From assembly GCF_963666015.1 (NCBI RefSeq), contig NZ_OY762555.1, forward strand, positions 3,286,001-3,350,000: a DNA stretch of 64,000 nt, given 5' to 3'. A program made the position numbers and the translations under genes. Positions 9,155 through 17,034 of the stretch are shown here, in pieces. The DNA is from an uncultured Sphaerochaeta sp. (lineage in GTDB: Bacteria; Spirochaetota; Spirochaetia; Sphaerochaetales; Sphaerochaetaceae). The notes beneath the pieces were generated by a model. It made no database searches. It saw only the letters and a program-made list of their open reading frames with translations, and was not told where the DNA came from. Every line of letters begins with the position of its first letter. The first letter of the stretch is position 1.

Positions 9155-9706
9155 CTAATTCTTTTTCTTGCCCGATCCAGAAGCACTCTTGGAGGGACTG
9201 ACAATCATGCTCATCATTCTTCCTTCCATCATTGCTCCTCGGTCAAGGTTGTACCCTACACCATTTTCGGTGAGCTGGGCAAGTATCTTGTCCAGGACAA
9301 CCTTACCCAATTCAGTATGGGCAAGTTCACGGCCACGGAAGCGTATGCTTACCTTGACCTTGTTCCCTTCGTCGAGGAAGTCACCGATGAACTTTGATTT
9401 GGTCTCAAGATCGTGTCTTTCGATCTTGGGCTGCATCCGGATTTCCTTCATCTTGATGATGTTCTGGTTCTTTTTGGCTTCTCTCATGCGCTTTTCTTGC
9501 TCATAGCGATACTTACCATAATCAAGAATCTTGCAAACCGGTGGTCTTGCATTTGGAGAAACCTCTACCAAGTCCAATCCCTGTTCATCTGCAAATGCGA
9601 CAGCGTCATAGACGCTCATGATACCTTTTTGATTGCCATCTGCATCAATGACGAATACTTCTCGTGCACGGATCTGTTTGTTGATCCTCAAATCCTTTGT
9701 AGCCAA
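9155..9706 (-). CDS. infC: Translation initiation factor IF-3 (TTG start)
   Basis: 183 aa from a TTG at 9706. IF-3 binds the 30S subunit, discriminates the initiator tRNA and start codon, and prevents premature 50S joining. Starting at TTG gives [20 protein letters not shown], matching family N-termini, and AAAGGAG lies 5 bases before it. An ATG at 9736 would add 10 residues and has no Shine-Dalgarno site. Rare start codons are typical of infC (AUU in E. coli) because IF-3 rejects them and so limits its own synthesis. N-domain about 1-75, helical linker, C-domain from about 85 with [14 protein letters not shown]. The final 15 residues are Ser/Gly/Lys-rich. Confidence 0.95.
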   Translation of the reverse strand: MATKDLRINKQIRAREVFVIDADGNQKGIMSVYDAVAFADEQGLDLVEVSPNARPPVCKILDYGKYRYEQEKRMREAKKNQNIIKMKEIRMQPKIERHDLETKSKFIGDFLDEGNKVKVSIRFRGRELAHTELGKVVLDKILAQLTENGVGYNLDRGAMMEGRMMSMIVSPSKSASGSGKKKN

Positions 9707-9777
9707 TCGAGCTCCTTTGTTTTCGGTGAAAACCATATCGTTGAAGGTAAGTCAGCCTAAAGGGCCGACGCAAAATA

Positions 9778-9806
9778 ATATAACACATGCCTAGGAAGCG
9801 TGTCAA
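9778..9806 (-). promoter_or_regulatory. Promoter of infC-rpmI-rplT with leader hairpin
   Basis: A near-consensus sigma70 promoter on the minus strand: TTGACA (9806-9801), 17 bp, TTATAT (9783-9778). The predicted leader of about 65 nt begins with a 7-bp hairpin (GTCGGCC/GGCTGAC, 9769-9751) placed at the very 5' end, then reaches the TTG start of infC. The leader could carry autoregulation, but no L20-type binding structure is evident. Confidence 0.85.
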
Positions 9807-9831
9807 AGTATCTCCCCTAGGCAATATGCGA

Positions 9832-9862
9832 AAAAGGCCACTAGGGTTTCCAGTGGCCTTTT
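9832..9862 (-). terminator. Terminator of fba
   Basis: An 11-bp perfect stem AAAAGGCCACT / AGTGGCCTTTT with a 9-nt loop, followed by a further T on the minus strand; 15 bp after the fba stop and just before the infC promoter. Confidence 0.85.
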
Positions 9863-9877
9863 GAGAACTATAGAAAC

Positions 9878-10870
9878 TTATGCGTGATTGGCAGAACCAA
9901 GCACGTTGATGTTCTTGTGCATATACATCTTTTTCAGCTCATCACGAGCAGGTCCGAGATATTTGCGGGGATCGAACTCTCCGGGTTTCTCTGCCATGGT
10001 CTTGCGGATGAGAGCGGTCATTGCAAGTCTTCCATCGCTGTCGATGTTAATCTTGCATACAGCACTCTTTGCTGCCTTGCGAAGCTGTTCCTCAGGAATA
10101 CCAACGCTGTCCTTGAGTTGCCCACCGTACTGCAGAATCATGTTTACATACTGCATAGGAACAGAGGAAGAGCCGTGGAGGACAATGGGGAATCCAGGAA
10201 GCAGTTCTTCGATCTCTTCAAGGATGTCGAAGCGAAGCGGAGGTGGAATAAGAACGCCTTCCTCGTTTTTCGTGCACTGGCTGGGCTCAAACTTGTTTGC
10301 GCCGTGGCTTGTTCCGATGGAGATAGCAAGGGAGTCACAACCGGTACGGTTGACAAAGTCCACAACTTCCTCGGGCTTTGTGTAGTGGCTTACCTCAGCA
10401 ACGACATCATCTTCAATGCCGGCGAGTACGCCAAGTTCACCTTCAACTGTTACGCCACGTTCGTGTGCATACTCTACCACTTTCTTGGTGACTGCAATAT
10501 TCTCTTCATAGGGGAGGTGAGAACCATCAATCATGACAGAGGAGAATCCATTGTCGATACATTCCTTGCAGGTTTCAAAGCTGTCGCCGTGGTCAAGGTG
10601 CAGAACAATGGGGATCTCACAGCCGAGTTCCTGGGCATATTCGCCAGCACCGCGGGCCATGTTTCTCAGCAGATTGATATTGGCGTAGTCTCGAGCGCCT
10701 TTGGAAACCTGTAGAATTACTGGGGATTTGGTCTCAACACAAGCCTGAATAATTGCTTGAAGTTGTTCCATGTTGTTGAAATTGTAGGCAGGAATTGCAT
10801 ACCCACCTTTGATAGCCTTTGCGAACATGTCTTTGGTATTTACCAGACCAAGTTCCTTATAGGATGTCAT
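9878..10870 (-). CDS. fba: Fructose-bisphosphate aldolase, class II
   Basis: 330 aa. Zinc-dependent cleavage of fructose-1,6-bisphosphate to dihydroxyacetone phosphate and glyceraldehyde-3-phosphate. The class II family is shown by AIPAYNFNNMEQLQAI near the N-terminus, the metal-binding VLHLDHGDS (His about 92 and Asp), EGELGVLAG, SIGTSHGANKF and the C-terminal LHGSSSVP region. Preceded by CAAGGAGTAACCT. It has its own promoter and terminator, so it is monocistronic. Confidence 0.96.
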   Translation of the reverse strand: MTSYKELGLVNTKDMFAKAIKGGYAIPAYNFNNMEQLQAIIQACVETKSPVILQVSKGARDYANINLLRNMARGAGEYAQELGCEIPIVLHLDHGDSFETCKECIDNGFSSVMIDGSHLPYEENIAVTKKVVEYAHERGVTVEGELGVLAGIEDDVVAEVSHYTKPEEVVDFVNRTGCDSLAISIGTSHGANKFEPSQCTKNEEGVLIPPPLRFDILEEIEELLPGFPIVLHGSSSVPMQYVNMILQYGGQLKDSVGIPEEQLRKAAKSAVCKINIDSDGRLAMTALIRKTMAEKPGEFDPRKYLGPARDELKKMYMHKNINVLGSANHA

Positions 10871-10909
10871 AGGTTACTCCTTGTATGATGGTAGGTTCTT
10901 TTCGGTACA

Positions 10910-10938
10910 AATGTAGCCAATATGGTGGAAGTGGTCAA
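10910..10938 (-). promoter_or_regulatory. Promoter of fba
   Basis: Minus strand TTGACC, 17 bp, TACATT, about 40 bp before the fba start codon. Back to back with the plus-strand promoter at 10957. Confidence 0.65.
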
Positions 10939-10956
10939 CCAGTATTCACTTGTTTC

Positions 10957-10985
10957 TTGACGGTAGGCAACACGATTGGTACAGT
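10957..10985 (+). promoter_or_regulatory. Putative promoter of the 10993 gene (possibly leaderless)
   Basis: TTGACG, 17 bp, TACAGT. Seven bases separate the -10 from the ATG at 10993, so +1 would coincide with the start codon; no Shine-Dalgarno site is present. Confidence 0.5.
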
Positions 10986-10992
10986 TTTGGGC

Positions 10993-11757
10993 ATGAACAG
11001 AAGGATTATGTTGCCCTTGTCTCTTGTAGTGTTGCTCATTGCAACAATCTTGGTGTTTTCTATCTTCTTGCCTAGGGTAACCTTTCTTGTGGATGCTTCA
11101 TACAGTAAGACAGTGATTGCAGTGCAGAAACCTATGCTCTTCTTTGCTCTTTTACAATCAGGATATATCCTCACAGTTGAAGAAGTTTCTCTTACAATGG
11201 AACCTGGGCAGTTGTTGGGTGAAGTAGATGAGAGGAGCCGGTTTGTCATTGCTTCCCCTTTGGTGAGTTCGAAACTGAAAAACACCGATGTTCCTATGCA
11301 TCTTGTCGGTCAAGGCAGAAGCACCGATCATGCCAGTGCCTTTCAACGATTTTGGCTTATTGATGATGATACCATGCTCAGCAATTTGGAGTATCCTCAT
11401 CTGCTCACAGCCTTGATAGGGGATGAAGATGTAGAGCGTTTCTCTCATTATTTTCCCAGTGATTTAGTGTTCATCGAAGGGAGCGAAGAAATTGACAGTC
11501 AATTTGCTGAGCGTATGTCTCGCACACTTCACGAACGCCAGGTTATAACAGTGGTTGCCCCATCCCTTGGCGCTTGGGCAATTCCCTTGCTGCAGGATGC
11601 TTCCATTCAATGGGTGGTCCCTGCAGAGTATCTGTCCATGATCCCTCCAGAGCAGCGAAGCGGGGTCATGGTCACAGACCTTGTAGCTGCAATGGATGTG
11701 TTGTTGACAGGAGAACGTGGTATCCAAGCACTCAAGTGGAAAACTATCAGCCTCTAA
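10993..11757 (+). CDS. Membrane-anchored extracytoplasmic protein of unknown function
   Basis: 254 aa from the ATG at 10993. Residues about 5-27 (IMLPLSLVVLLIATILVFSI) form a transmembrane anchor or uncleaved signal; the rest looks like a soluble alpha/beta domain. The segment VTDLVAAMDVLLTG near the end resembles the last helix of periplasmic-binding-protein-like domains, but this is weak. I do not recognise the family. A reading frame 36 codons longer exists, but the promoter lies inside it and nothing supports translation there. Its last 11 bp overlap the 3' end of convergent tatD. Confidence 0.6.
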   Translation: MNRRIMLPLSLVVLLIATILVFSIFLPRVTFLVDASYSKTVIAVQKPMLFFALLQSGYILTVEEVSLTMEPGQLLGEVDERSRFVIASPLVSSKLKNTDVPMHLVGQGRSTDHASAFQRFWLIDDDTMLSNLEYPHLLTALIGDEDVERFSHYFPSDLVFIEGSEEIDSQFAERMSRTLHERQVITVVAPSLGAWAIPLLQDASIQWVVPAEYLSMIPPEQRSGVMVTDLVAAMDVLLTGERGIQALKWKTISL

Positions 11758-12535
11758 GGAAGGAGTGGAAGTTTGTTTTTACTTGCTGAATAAGATCAGC
11801 GAGCTCAATACCCCGTAATTCAGCAGCAAATCGGTAGATATGCTCCATATTCAAGGGAGAATTAGGTCTTCCTCTCATTGGGTTTGGACTGAGATAAGGG
11901 CTGTCAGTCTCCAAGAGAATACGTTCTGGAGGCATCTGTAAAAAGAGTTCCTGCATGCCCCTGTTTGCCTTGTAGGTTAAAGGCCCTGCGAAGGAAAGAT
12001 AGAATCCTTTATGGATAGCGAGCTTTGCAAGTTCCTCGCTGCCTTGGAAACAGTGAAAGACTCCTTGTCTGGAGAACCCTCGACTCCTGAGCAGTGTGAT
12101 GAACTGCTCGTCTGCCTCACGGTTGTGAAAGATGACAGGTAGGTTTCTCTGTTCTGCAATTTCAATCTGTGACAAGAGCAATCCTTCCTGGCTTGCTTTG
12201 CTCCCATAGTCCCAGTGGTTATCCAGTCCGATTTCGCCGATGGCGACAGCGTTGGTTTCCACAAGCTGTTTCTGCAGTGTTTCCAGCTGAATTTCCACCG
12301 GTAGTTCTCCCTCTTTCACTCCCCATGGCCCGATCCCCCCACTCAAATGCACAAAAGGGTAATCAGCAAAGCGCTCAGCTCGCACAGTCAGGTCATCAGC
12401 TTCGAGTCCGATATCGATACCTTCCATGGAGGACTCCCTCATGGTTTGAAGAAGGGAATCCAACGCAATGCCTTTTCGCTCGATGGACAGTAGATGGAAA
12501 TGCGAATCAATCATATGAAGGGGTAGTGTCTGCAT
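11747..12535 (-). CDS. tatD: TatD-family metal-dependent hydrolase/nuclease
   Basis: 262 aa. TatD enzymes are TIM-barrel hydrolases with DNase activity. Visible: the metal-binding IDSHFHLL near the N-terminus, the Glu of GEIGLD, the His of VIFHNREA, GVFHCFQGS and the C-terminal LLETDSPYLSPNPMRGRPN, all in the expected order. A promoter (TTGCAA, 17 bp, TATAAC) ends 7 nt before this ATG and there is no Shine-Dalgarno site, so the mRNA is probably leaderless. It converges with the 10993 gene, overlapping by 11 bp. TatD, YcfH and YjjV subtypes cannot be told apart here. Confidence 0.9.
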   Translation of the reverse strand: MQTLPLHMIDSHFHLLSIERKGIALDSLLQTMRESSMEGIDIGLEADDLTVRAERFADYPFVHLSGGIGPWGVKEGELPVEIQLETLQKQLVETNAVAIGEIGLDNHWDYGSKASQEGLLLSQIEIAEQRNLPVIFHNREADEQFITLLRSRGFSRQGVFHCFQGSEELAKLAIHKGFYLSFAGPLTYKANRGMQELFLQMPPERILLETDSPYLSPNPMRGRPNSPLNMEHIYRFAAELRGIELADLIQQVKTNFHSFLRG

Positions 12536-12542
12536 ATGCTCT

Positions 12543-12571
12543 GTTATAACTCAGCCCAAACTTTGTTGCAA
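12543..12571 (-). promoter_or_regulatory. Promoter of tatD (possibly leaderless)
   Basis: Minus strand TTGCAA (12571-12566), 17 bp, TATAAC (12548-12543), then exactly 7 bases to the tatD ATG. The best-supported of the leaderless candidates in this window. Confidence 0.65.
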
Positions 12572-12623
12572 GGTAGTAAAATATCTCATGGTCCGCCAGT
12601 ATAACTTATGGTACACTCACTAC

Positions 12624-13124
12624 ATGAATACTATAGCTGTTGTTTTTTACTCACTGGAAGGTCATACAAAGTACCTGGCGGAGCGTCTTGCTGAAAGGCT
12701 GGATGCCGACCTTTTTCCGATTCATCCCAAAAAACCATATCCTGCCAAAGGATTCTGTAAGTTCTATCGTGCAGGTAGGGATGCCAGTCTCAAATGGAAT
12801 ATTGCCTTGCAACCACCGATTCCAGAACTTAAGAACTACGATGCGGTGGTTCTCTGTTCGCCAATCTGGGCAGAGACAACCAGCGCTCCAATGTACTCCT
12901 TTCTCAAACAGTCCGATCTTGCTTCCAAGGAGCTTTTCTTCATTGCCACCTGTAGCGGAGGACCAGCAAAACGATGCTTCCAAAGAATGCGAAAAACCGC
13001 CAAAGGGGCTGTTGTTCTAGGTGAAGAGCGATTTGTGCATCCAAGTGAAGAAACTGTAGAGCGTGATGAAGCACAGATTGAATCGATTTGTAAGGTTTTA
13101 GAAGATCAGAACTTGTCCAGCTAA
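12624..13124 (+). CDS. Flavodoxin-like FMN protein
   Basis: 166 aa from the ATG at 12624. The first strand and phosphate-binding loop are VVFYSLEGHTKYLAERLAER; YDAVVLCSPIWAETTSAPMY is the typical third-strand FMN loop with Trp. Flavodoxins carry single electrons at low potential in the cytosol. A reading 12 codons longer is open, but the family begins at MNTIAVVFYS. The stop is 10 bp before the FAD oxidoreductase at 13135, which has its own strong ribosome-binding site, so the two probably form a redox pair in one operon. TACACT lies 6 nt before the ATG, so this may also be leaderless. Confidence 0.85.
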   Translation: MNTIAVVFYSLEGHTKYLAERLAERLDADLFPIHPKKPYPAKGFCKFYRAGRDASLKWNIALQPPIPELKNYDAVVLCSPIWAETTSAPMYSFLKQSDLASKELFFIATCSGGPAKRCFQRMRKTAKGAVVLGEERFVHPSEETVERDEAQIESICKVLEDQNLSS

Positions 13125-13134
13125 GGAGGGGTGC

Positions 13135-14958
13135 ATGAACTTTGAGGTACTGGTAGTCGGGGGTGGGCTCAGTGGCTTGAGCGCTGCTTCCTTGCTTGCA
13201 AAGCGGGGATTGAAGGTTGCTGTTGTTGACAAAGCCACCCACCCCGGAGGGAGCTGTGGTGCCTTCCGACGCGATGACACCCTCTTCGACCAAGGGTCGT
13301 CCATGCTCTTTGGCTGGGGAGAGAAGGGTTTCAACGCCCACCGCTTCCTCTTTAACTGCCTGGAAGAACCCATAGATATCATCCAGCATGAATTGCTTTA
13401 CTGTATCCATTTTGGCGATACCAAGGTGAGATTCTTTCCCAACATCGAACTATTCATTGAAGAGCTGGTTCCGCTCTTTCCCGATGAAGAACACAATCTA
13501 CGAAGATTTTATCATGATATGGAGAAACTCTACACGCATGTAATGGTGGAGAATCCTTCCTATACCACCCCAGACGAAGTGGACAGGAAAGCAGCATTAA
13601 AATCGATGCGTCAACACCCAATCTCCTATATCAGGTTCCTCTCATACTTGAACAAGAGTGCGAAATCATTGCTCTCCAAGTATTTTTCCAATCCAAGGAT
13701 TTTCAATTTCTTCGACAAACTTACCAGTACCTACTGCTACACCACGGTAGCAGAGTCCCCTGCCATTCTCTCATCGGTAATGTTTGTGGATAATCATGTG
13801 GGAGGTAGTTATTATCCAGCTGGATCCACGCTCTTCTTAACAGGAAAGCTAGAGAAGGTCATCGAAGAGCATGGGGGAACGATGATCAACAAAACAGAGG
13901 TGAATGCGTTTACCACAGCACAAAACCGTATAACTGGAGTTGTTCTTTCAAATGGATCCACCATAACCGCAAATCAAATTATCTATAGTGGAACTGTATG
14001 GAATCTGTATGGAAAACTATTGCCTGTAAAAGACACAACTAAAATAAGAAGAACGTGGGCAGAAAAACAGGTGCCTACCTACCCAAGTGTTGCCTTGTAT
14101 CTTTTGGTAGATAAGGAAGCCATCGATGAAGGGACCATTGCTGTAGAGATGCTGATCGGGAACATTGATGTGTTGGATGAAGCAGAAGTGACTGTCTATA
14201 TCCCAAGTGTGGATGACAAGACCATTTGTCCTAAGGGCACACACGTGGTGATGGCAATCGGCCCATCGTTTGCCGATTGGTCTCCGCTTGATGAAGACTC
14301 CTATAAGCAGAGGAAAGATGAGGAGATAGAACGGTTGCTCACGGTCCTGGAAAAGCGTTGGCCTCTAATCAGGAATCATGTCAGGCATGTCGAGCTTGCT
14401 ACTCCCAAGACCATTGAACGGTATACCCTGAAGAATGGGGGAGCGGTAGCTGGCCCAAAACAGATGCTAGGAAACCACATGTTCAAGCGGCTCCATATAC
14501 AAACAGAGTTTTCGAATCTCTTCTGCTGTGGTGAGTCCACGGTCATGGGAACCGGAACCCCAACGGTAACAACCAGTGGTATCGCTGCAGCTAATGCGGT
14601 GTTGAAACAGCGCTCTCTTGAACCCTTTGTCTACGATAAGACACGGAAAGAGTATGTGCGACTCATCGACCCTCCCTTTACGAGGGATCTGCTTTTTGCA
14701 GAAGACTCACAAGAGCTCCGCGATATTCGGCTTACTGCCAGGCGTTGTCTTTACTGCGAGCATCCATCCTGCTCTGAGGGAACAGACTTGGATGTACCAG
14801 GAATCATGCGAAGGGTGACTGTGGGAAACTACAAAGGTGCAAAGAGAATACTAGGATCTGCGCATATGGACACGTATAAGGTACTTGAGGCTTCCTGTAT
14901 CAGGGAAGAACCAGTAGATATTGATACGGTATGCTCATACCTCAAGACGATTACTTGA
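13135..14958 (+). CDS. CrtISO/retinol-saturase-like FAD oxidoreductase fused to a degenerate Fe-S domain
   Basis: 607 aa. Residues 1-500 form an amine-oxidase/phytoene-desaturase-type flavoprotein: dinucleotide-binding VVGGGLSGLSAASLLAKRG at about 5-23, GGSCGAFRRDD, the long substrate domain, and a closing FAD motif with GTGTPTVTTSGIAAANAVL near 465-485. Residues about 535-607 look like the helical Fe-S domain of GltD and dihydropyrimidine dehydrogenase (RRCLYCEHPSCSEG, then DVPGIMRRVTVGNYKGA), but the fourth Cys of the usual CxxCxxxxCxxxC pattern is replaced. AAGGAGGGGTGC precedes the ATG. It follows a flavodoxin, a plausible electron partner. Substrate unknown; a carotenoid-type polyene is one possibility. 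The 3' end overlaps the convergent lipoprotein gene by 8 bp. Confidence 0.8.
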   Translation: MNFEVLVVGGGLSGLSAASLLAKRGLKVAVVDKATHPGGSCGAFRRDDTLFDQGSSMLFGWGEKGFNAHRFLFNCLEEPIDIIQHELLYCIHFGDTKVRFFPNIELFIEELVPLFPDEEHNLRRFYHDMEKLYTHVMVENPSYTTPDEVDRKAALKSMRQHPISYIRFLSYLNKSAKSLLSKYFSNPRIFNFFDKLTSTYCYTTVAESPAILSSVMFVDNHVGGSYYPAGSTLFLTGKLEKVIEEHGGTMINKTEVNAFTTAQNRITGVVLSNGSTITANQIIYSGTVWNLYGKLLPVKDTTKIRRTWAEKQVPTYPSVALYLLVDKEAIDEGTIAVEMLIGNIDVLDEAEVTVYIPSVDDKTICPKGTHVVMAIGPSFADWSPLDEDSYKQRKDEEIERLLTVLEKRWPLIRNHVRHVELATPKTIERYTLKNGGAVAGPKQMLGNHMFKRLHIQTEFSNLFCCGESTVMGTGTPTVTTSGIAAANAVLKQRSLEPFVYDKTRKEYVRLIDPPFTRDLLFAEDSQELRDIRLTARRCLYCEHPSCSEGTDLDVPGIMRRVTVGNYKGAKRILGSAHMDTYKVLEASCIREEPVDIDTVCSYLKTIT

Positions 14959-15673
14959 CCGCCTCTGTAGAAACCAAACGGCGCATGCCACCATCAAAGA
15001 CCCCTGCTTTACCGAGGGCTTCAATCATGATGAAGTGCCCTCGGTCTGTCTCTGTGGTGGTATATTCCAGGCTGGTTGCTCCCGGTATCAGCATTGTCTG
15101 GTCGAAATCATCGGCTTTGACTCGATACCACTGGTAGGTGAGCCCGTCTTCCAGAACACTTGAATCTGCAACAGCCCACACCGTGAATGAAGCCCAAAGG
15201 CCGTATCCAACATTCGGCATCATAACTCCAGTGTTGCCAAGGGACTCATCGAGGGTGGTAGATCTGAAGTAATATGGATCATATGCATGAGGGGCGAACA
15301 TGGAGTTTGAGTACTGTCCGTCATAGGTTCCGCCGGTGATCTTGAGGCGGACATGACAGTCAGATCCTAAGTTGACGCTGAAATTGTCTTGATCCCCCTT
15401 GCTCGTCTGCAAGACCTCAGCGTAGTAGACAAAGTCTTCCCATGTCACGCCATCTGCAGAGGTTTGCAGGGTATAGGATGTGGCTCCCAAATCCTCGGGT
15501 GGTGAGAACCATATGTCCACACTACTCGTACCTGATGATTTATGGCTGGTATCAGCTACCAGAAGATTGCTTGGAGTAACGGTGATTTCATTTGAATCTG
15601 AAGAGGGATTGTTCTCACAACCAATGAATAAGAAAAGCAGAATCGTCGATACCAAGATGAAACGTCTTATCAT
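14951..15673 (-). CDS. Putative outer-surface lipoprotein
   Basis: 240 aa. A short basic start, a hydrophobic stretch and the lipobox LFIGC (Cys 19) identify a lipoprotein; ENNPSSDSNE after the Cys is a flexible acidic tether. The remaining part is beta-rich (SSVDIWFSPPEDLGATSYTL, GLTYQWYRVKADDF, TSLEYTTTETDRGHF), like fibronectin-III/Ig-type modules common in spirochaete surface proteins. No enzyme motif. GAGGTACCCCC precedes the start. Converges with the 13135 gene. Confidence 0.75.
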   Translation of the reverse strand: MIRRFILVSTILLFLFIGCENNPSSDSNEITVTPSNLLVADTSHKSSGTSSVDIWFSPPEDLGATSYTLQTSADGVTWEDFVYYAEVLQTSKGDQDNFSVNLGSDCHVRLKITGGTYDGQYSNSMFAPHAYDPYYFRSTTLDESLGNTGVMMPNVGYGLWASFTVWAVADSSVLEDGLTYQWYRVKADDFDQTMLIPGATSLEYTTTETDRGHFIMIEALGKAGVFDGGMRRLVSTEAVK

Positions 15674-15757
15674 GGGGGTACCTCATAGCATGCATAAACC
15701 AACGATGAAACACGACACATCTACTGACATGTCTAGTATATGCTTGCTATGATTGCA

Positions 15758-16834
15758 TCAACAAGTGAGATACCCTCCTGTGGTATGAAACTTTACCCCA
15801 TTTTTCAGTGCTTGCTGTACCTTTCTCTGCAAGCTGGTGGTTGCCTTGAAAGAAAGAACATCATCTTCAACCATTCCAAAGCCGAAGACCCGTTCATAGA
15901 TCTGAGGAACTCCATGTTCTACCGGGAATTTTCTGAAACGATGCATGAACGCTCTGGTGTTGCTGTCCTGGCTGGTCACTAAATCTAAGGCAGGGTCCAG
16001 GAGCCAAGAGGAACAAACAACAAATGAAAGTGATGGAAAATATATCTTCGCCATAGCTAGTGATTCGTCAATAGATGACGGGGTGAGAGGACTGCCGGAG
16101 GGTATATGCAGATAAAGGACAGGGGTCTGGTTATCGGCAATGAGGCGGTAATTTTGTAATGGTAGCCGTATTATTTGTCTTTCGATTGTGCCTTGTATGG
16201 AATCCACCAGATGGCCAGTGATATGAGGAGTATCCTTGCGTAATGAGGTGTGAAATACTGCATTCTGATCATCCGTAAGATACCCCTCCTCATCACAGGA
16301 GAGTCCTCCATTGGCAATGATAACCATCGTATCATCTTTTGAGTCTCGGAAGATCTGATACGGATAGCCAAATGCCTTGGGCTCAAACTGCAACCGACCA
16401 AGGCGGAGGATATTTGCACAGAGATGTCTGCTGATCCAGAACACCCGGTCTAATCCAATAGCTCCATTTTTTTGGGATGCGTACTGGTCCACCCAGAGAC
16501 GTACATCACCCAATGTAGCATCTCTTACAGCATCGTCTATCCCAGCATCGGTATACACTGATTTGACTACATCCTCTACCTCAAGGATGAGTGCGAGTGG
16601 ATAGATTGCTCCAAAGATCTGGAGTGTATCGTTCAAGATGGTAGCAGTCTTGCTGGTATCTCTGTTTGATATAGAGGCAGAGAGGTCAGCCACCCGCTGG
16701 GTATGGTCACTACCGAAATTTGTTGATAGCAGAAAATCCTCAATAGCCTGAAGCTGGTTTGTGTCTAGTTCAAATACATTACTGTCCATGGGATGAGCTT
16801 GCCTTAGGATGGGGGGATGGTCAAGTGATAACAT
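15758..16834 (-). CDS. N-acyltransferase/GNAT-like two-domain protein
   Basis: 358 aa (342 if translation starts at the internal Met at 16789). The C-terminal half has LHIPSGSPLTPSSIDESL followed by a segment of the type FPSLSFVVCSSWLLDPAL, the pattern of a two-domain family with an N-acyltransferase N-terminal domain and a GNAT-like C-terminal domain; family identity is from memory. The first 130 residues are helical. Substrate unknown. A weak promoter (TTGATT, 16 bp, GATACC) ends 6 nt before the ATG at 16834, so this may be another leaderless start. Divergent from the cas operon. Confidence 0.55.
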   Translation of the reverse strand: MLSLDHPPILRQAHPMDSNVFELDTNQLQAIEDFLLSTNFGSDHTQRVADLSASISNRDTSKTATILNDTLQIFGAIYPLALILEVEDVVKSVYTDAGIDDAVRDATLGDVRLWVDQYASQKNGAIGLDRVFWISRHLCANILRLGRLQFEPKAFGYPYQIFRDSKDDTMVIIANGGLSCDEEGYLTDDQNAVFHTSLRKDTPHITGHLVDSIQGTIERQIIRLPLQNYRLIADNQTPVLYLHIPSGSPLTPSSIDESLAMAKIYFPSLSFVVCSSWLLDPALDLVTSQDSNTRAFMHRFRKFPVEHGVPQIYERVFGFGMVEDDVLSFKATTSLQRKVQQALKNGVKFHTTGGYLTC

Positions 16835-16877
16835 GACTAAGGTATCAACGACTGAAAAAAATAATCAATTTCTTTTC

Positions 16878-16900
16878 AATGTGACAATATATGACACATT
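16878..16900. repeat. Imperfect 23-bp palindrome upstream of cas3
   Basis: AATGTGACA, ATATA, TGACACATT: 9-bp arms with one mismatch around a 5-bp centre. It lies between the divergent 16834 gene and the cas promoter, about 57 bp upstream of the cas -35. The TGTG...CACA outline is like a CRP/FNR-family operator, but the spacing is not the E. coli CRP one. Confidence 0.5.
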
Positions 16901-16956
16901 CAATATGTAATAATACAACCAATATGAACGGCCGCTTGAGGAAAAAAATAAAGAAT

Positions 16957-16985
16957 TTGACATGTAGTTGAGATAGATATAGTCT
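16957..16985 (+). promoter_or_regulatory. Promoter of the cas operon
   Basis: Perfect -35 TTGACA at 16957; the -10 is either TATAGT (15-bp spacer) or TAGTCT (17-bp spacer). It lies about 50 bp before the cas3 start at 17035. Confidence 0.6.
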
Positions 16986-17034
16986 GTACTCATGTCGATA
17001 AATGATAGCTAAAAGCAAATATAAGGAAGTGGAT

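Noticed and set aside
10885..10992. An earlier start for the anchored protein at 10885.
   Set aside because: The 36 extra residues are not signal-like, have no ribosome-binding site and contain the putative promoter.
16878..16900. A canonical E. coli-type CRP site.
   Set aside because: The TGTGA and TCACA halves are not at the 6-bp spacing; kept only as an unassigned palindrome.
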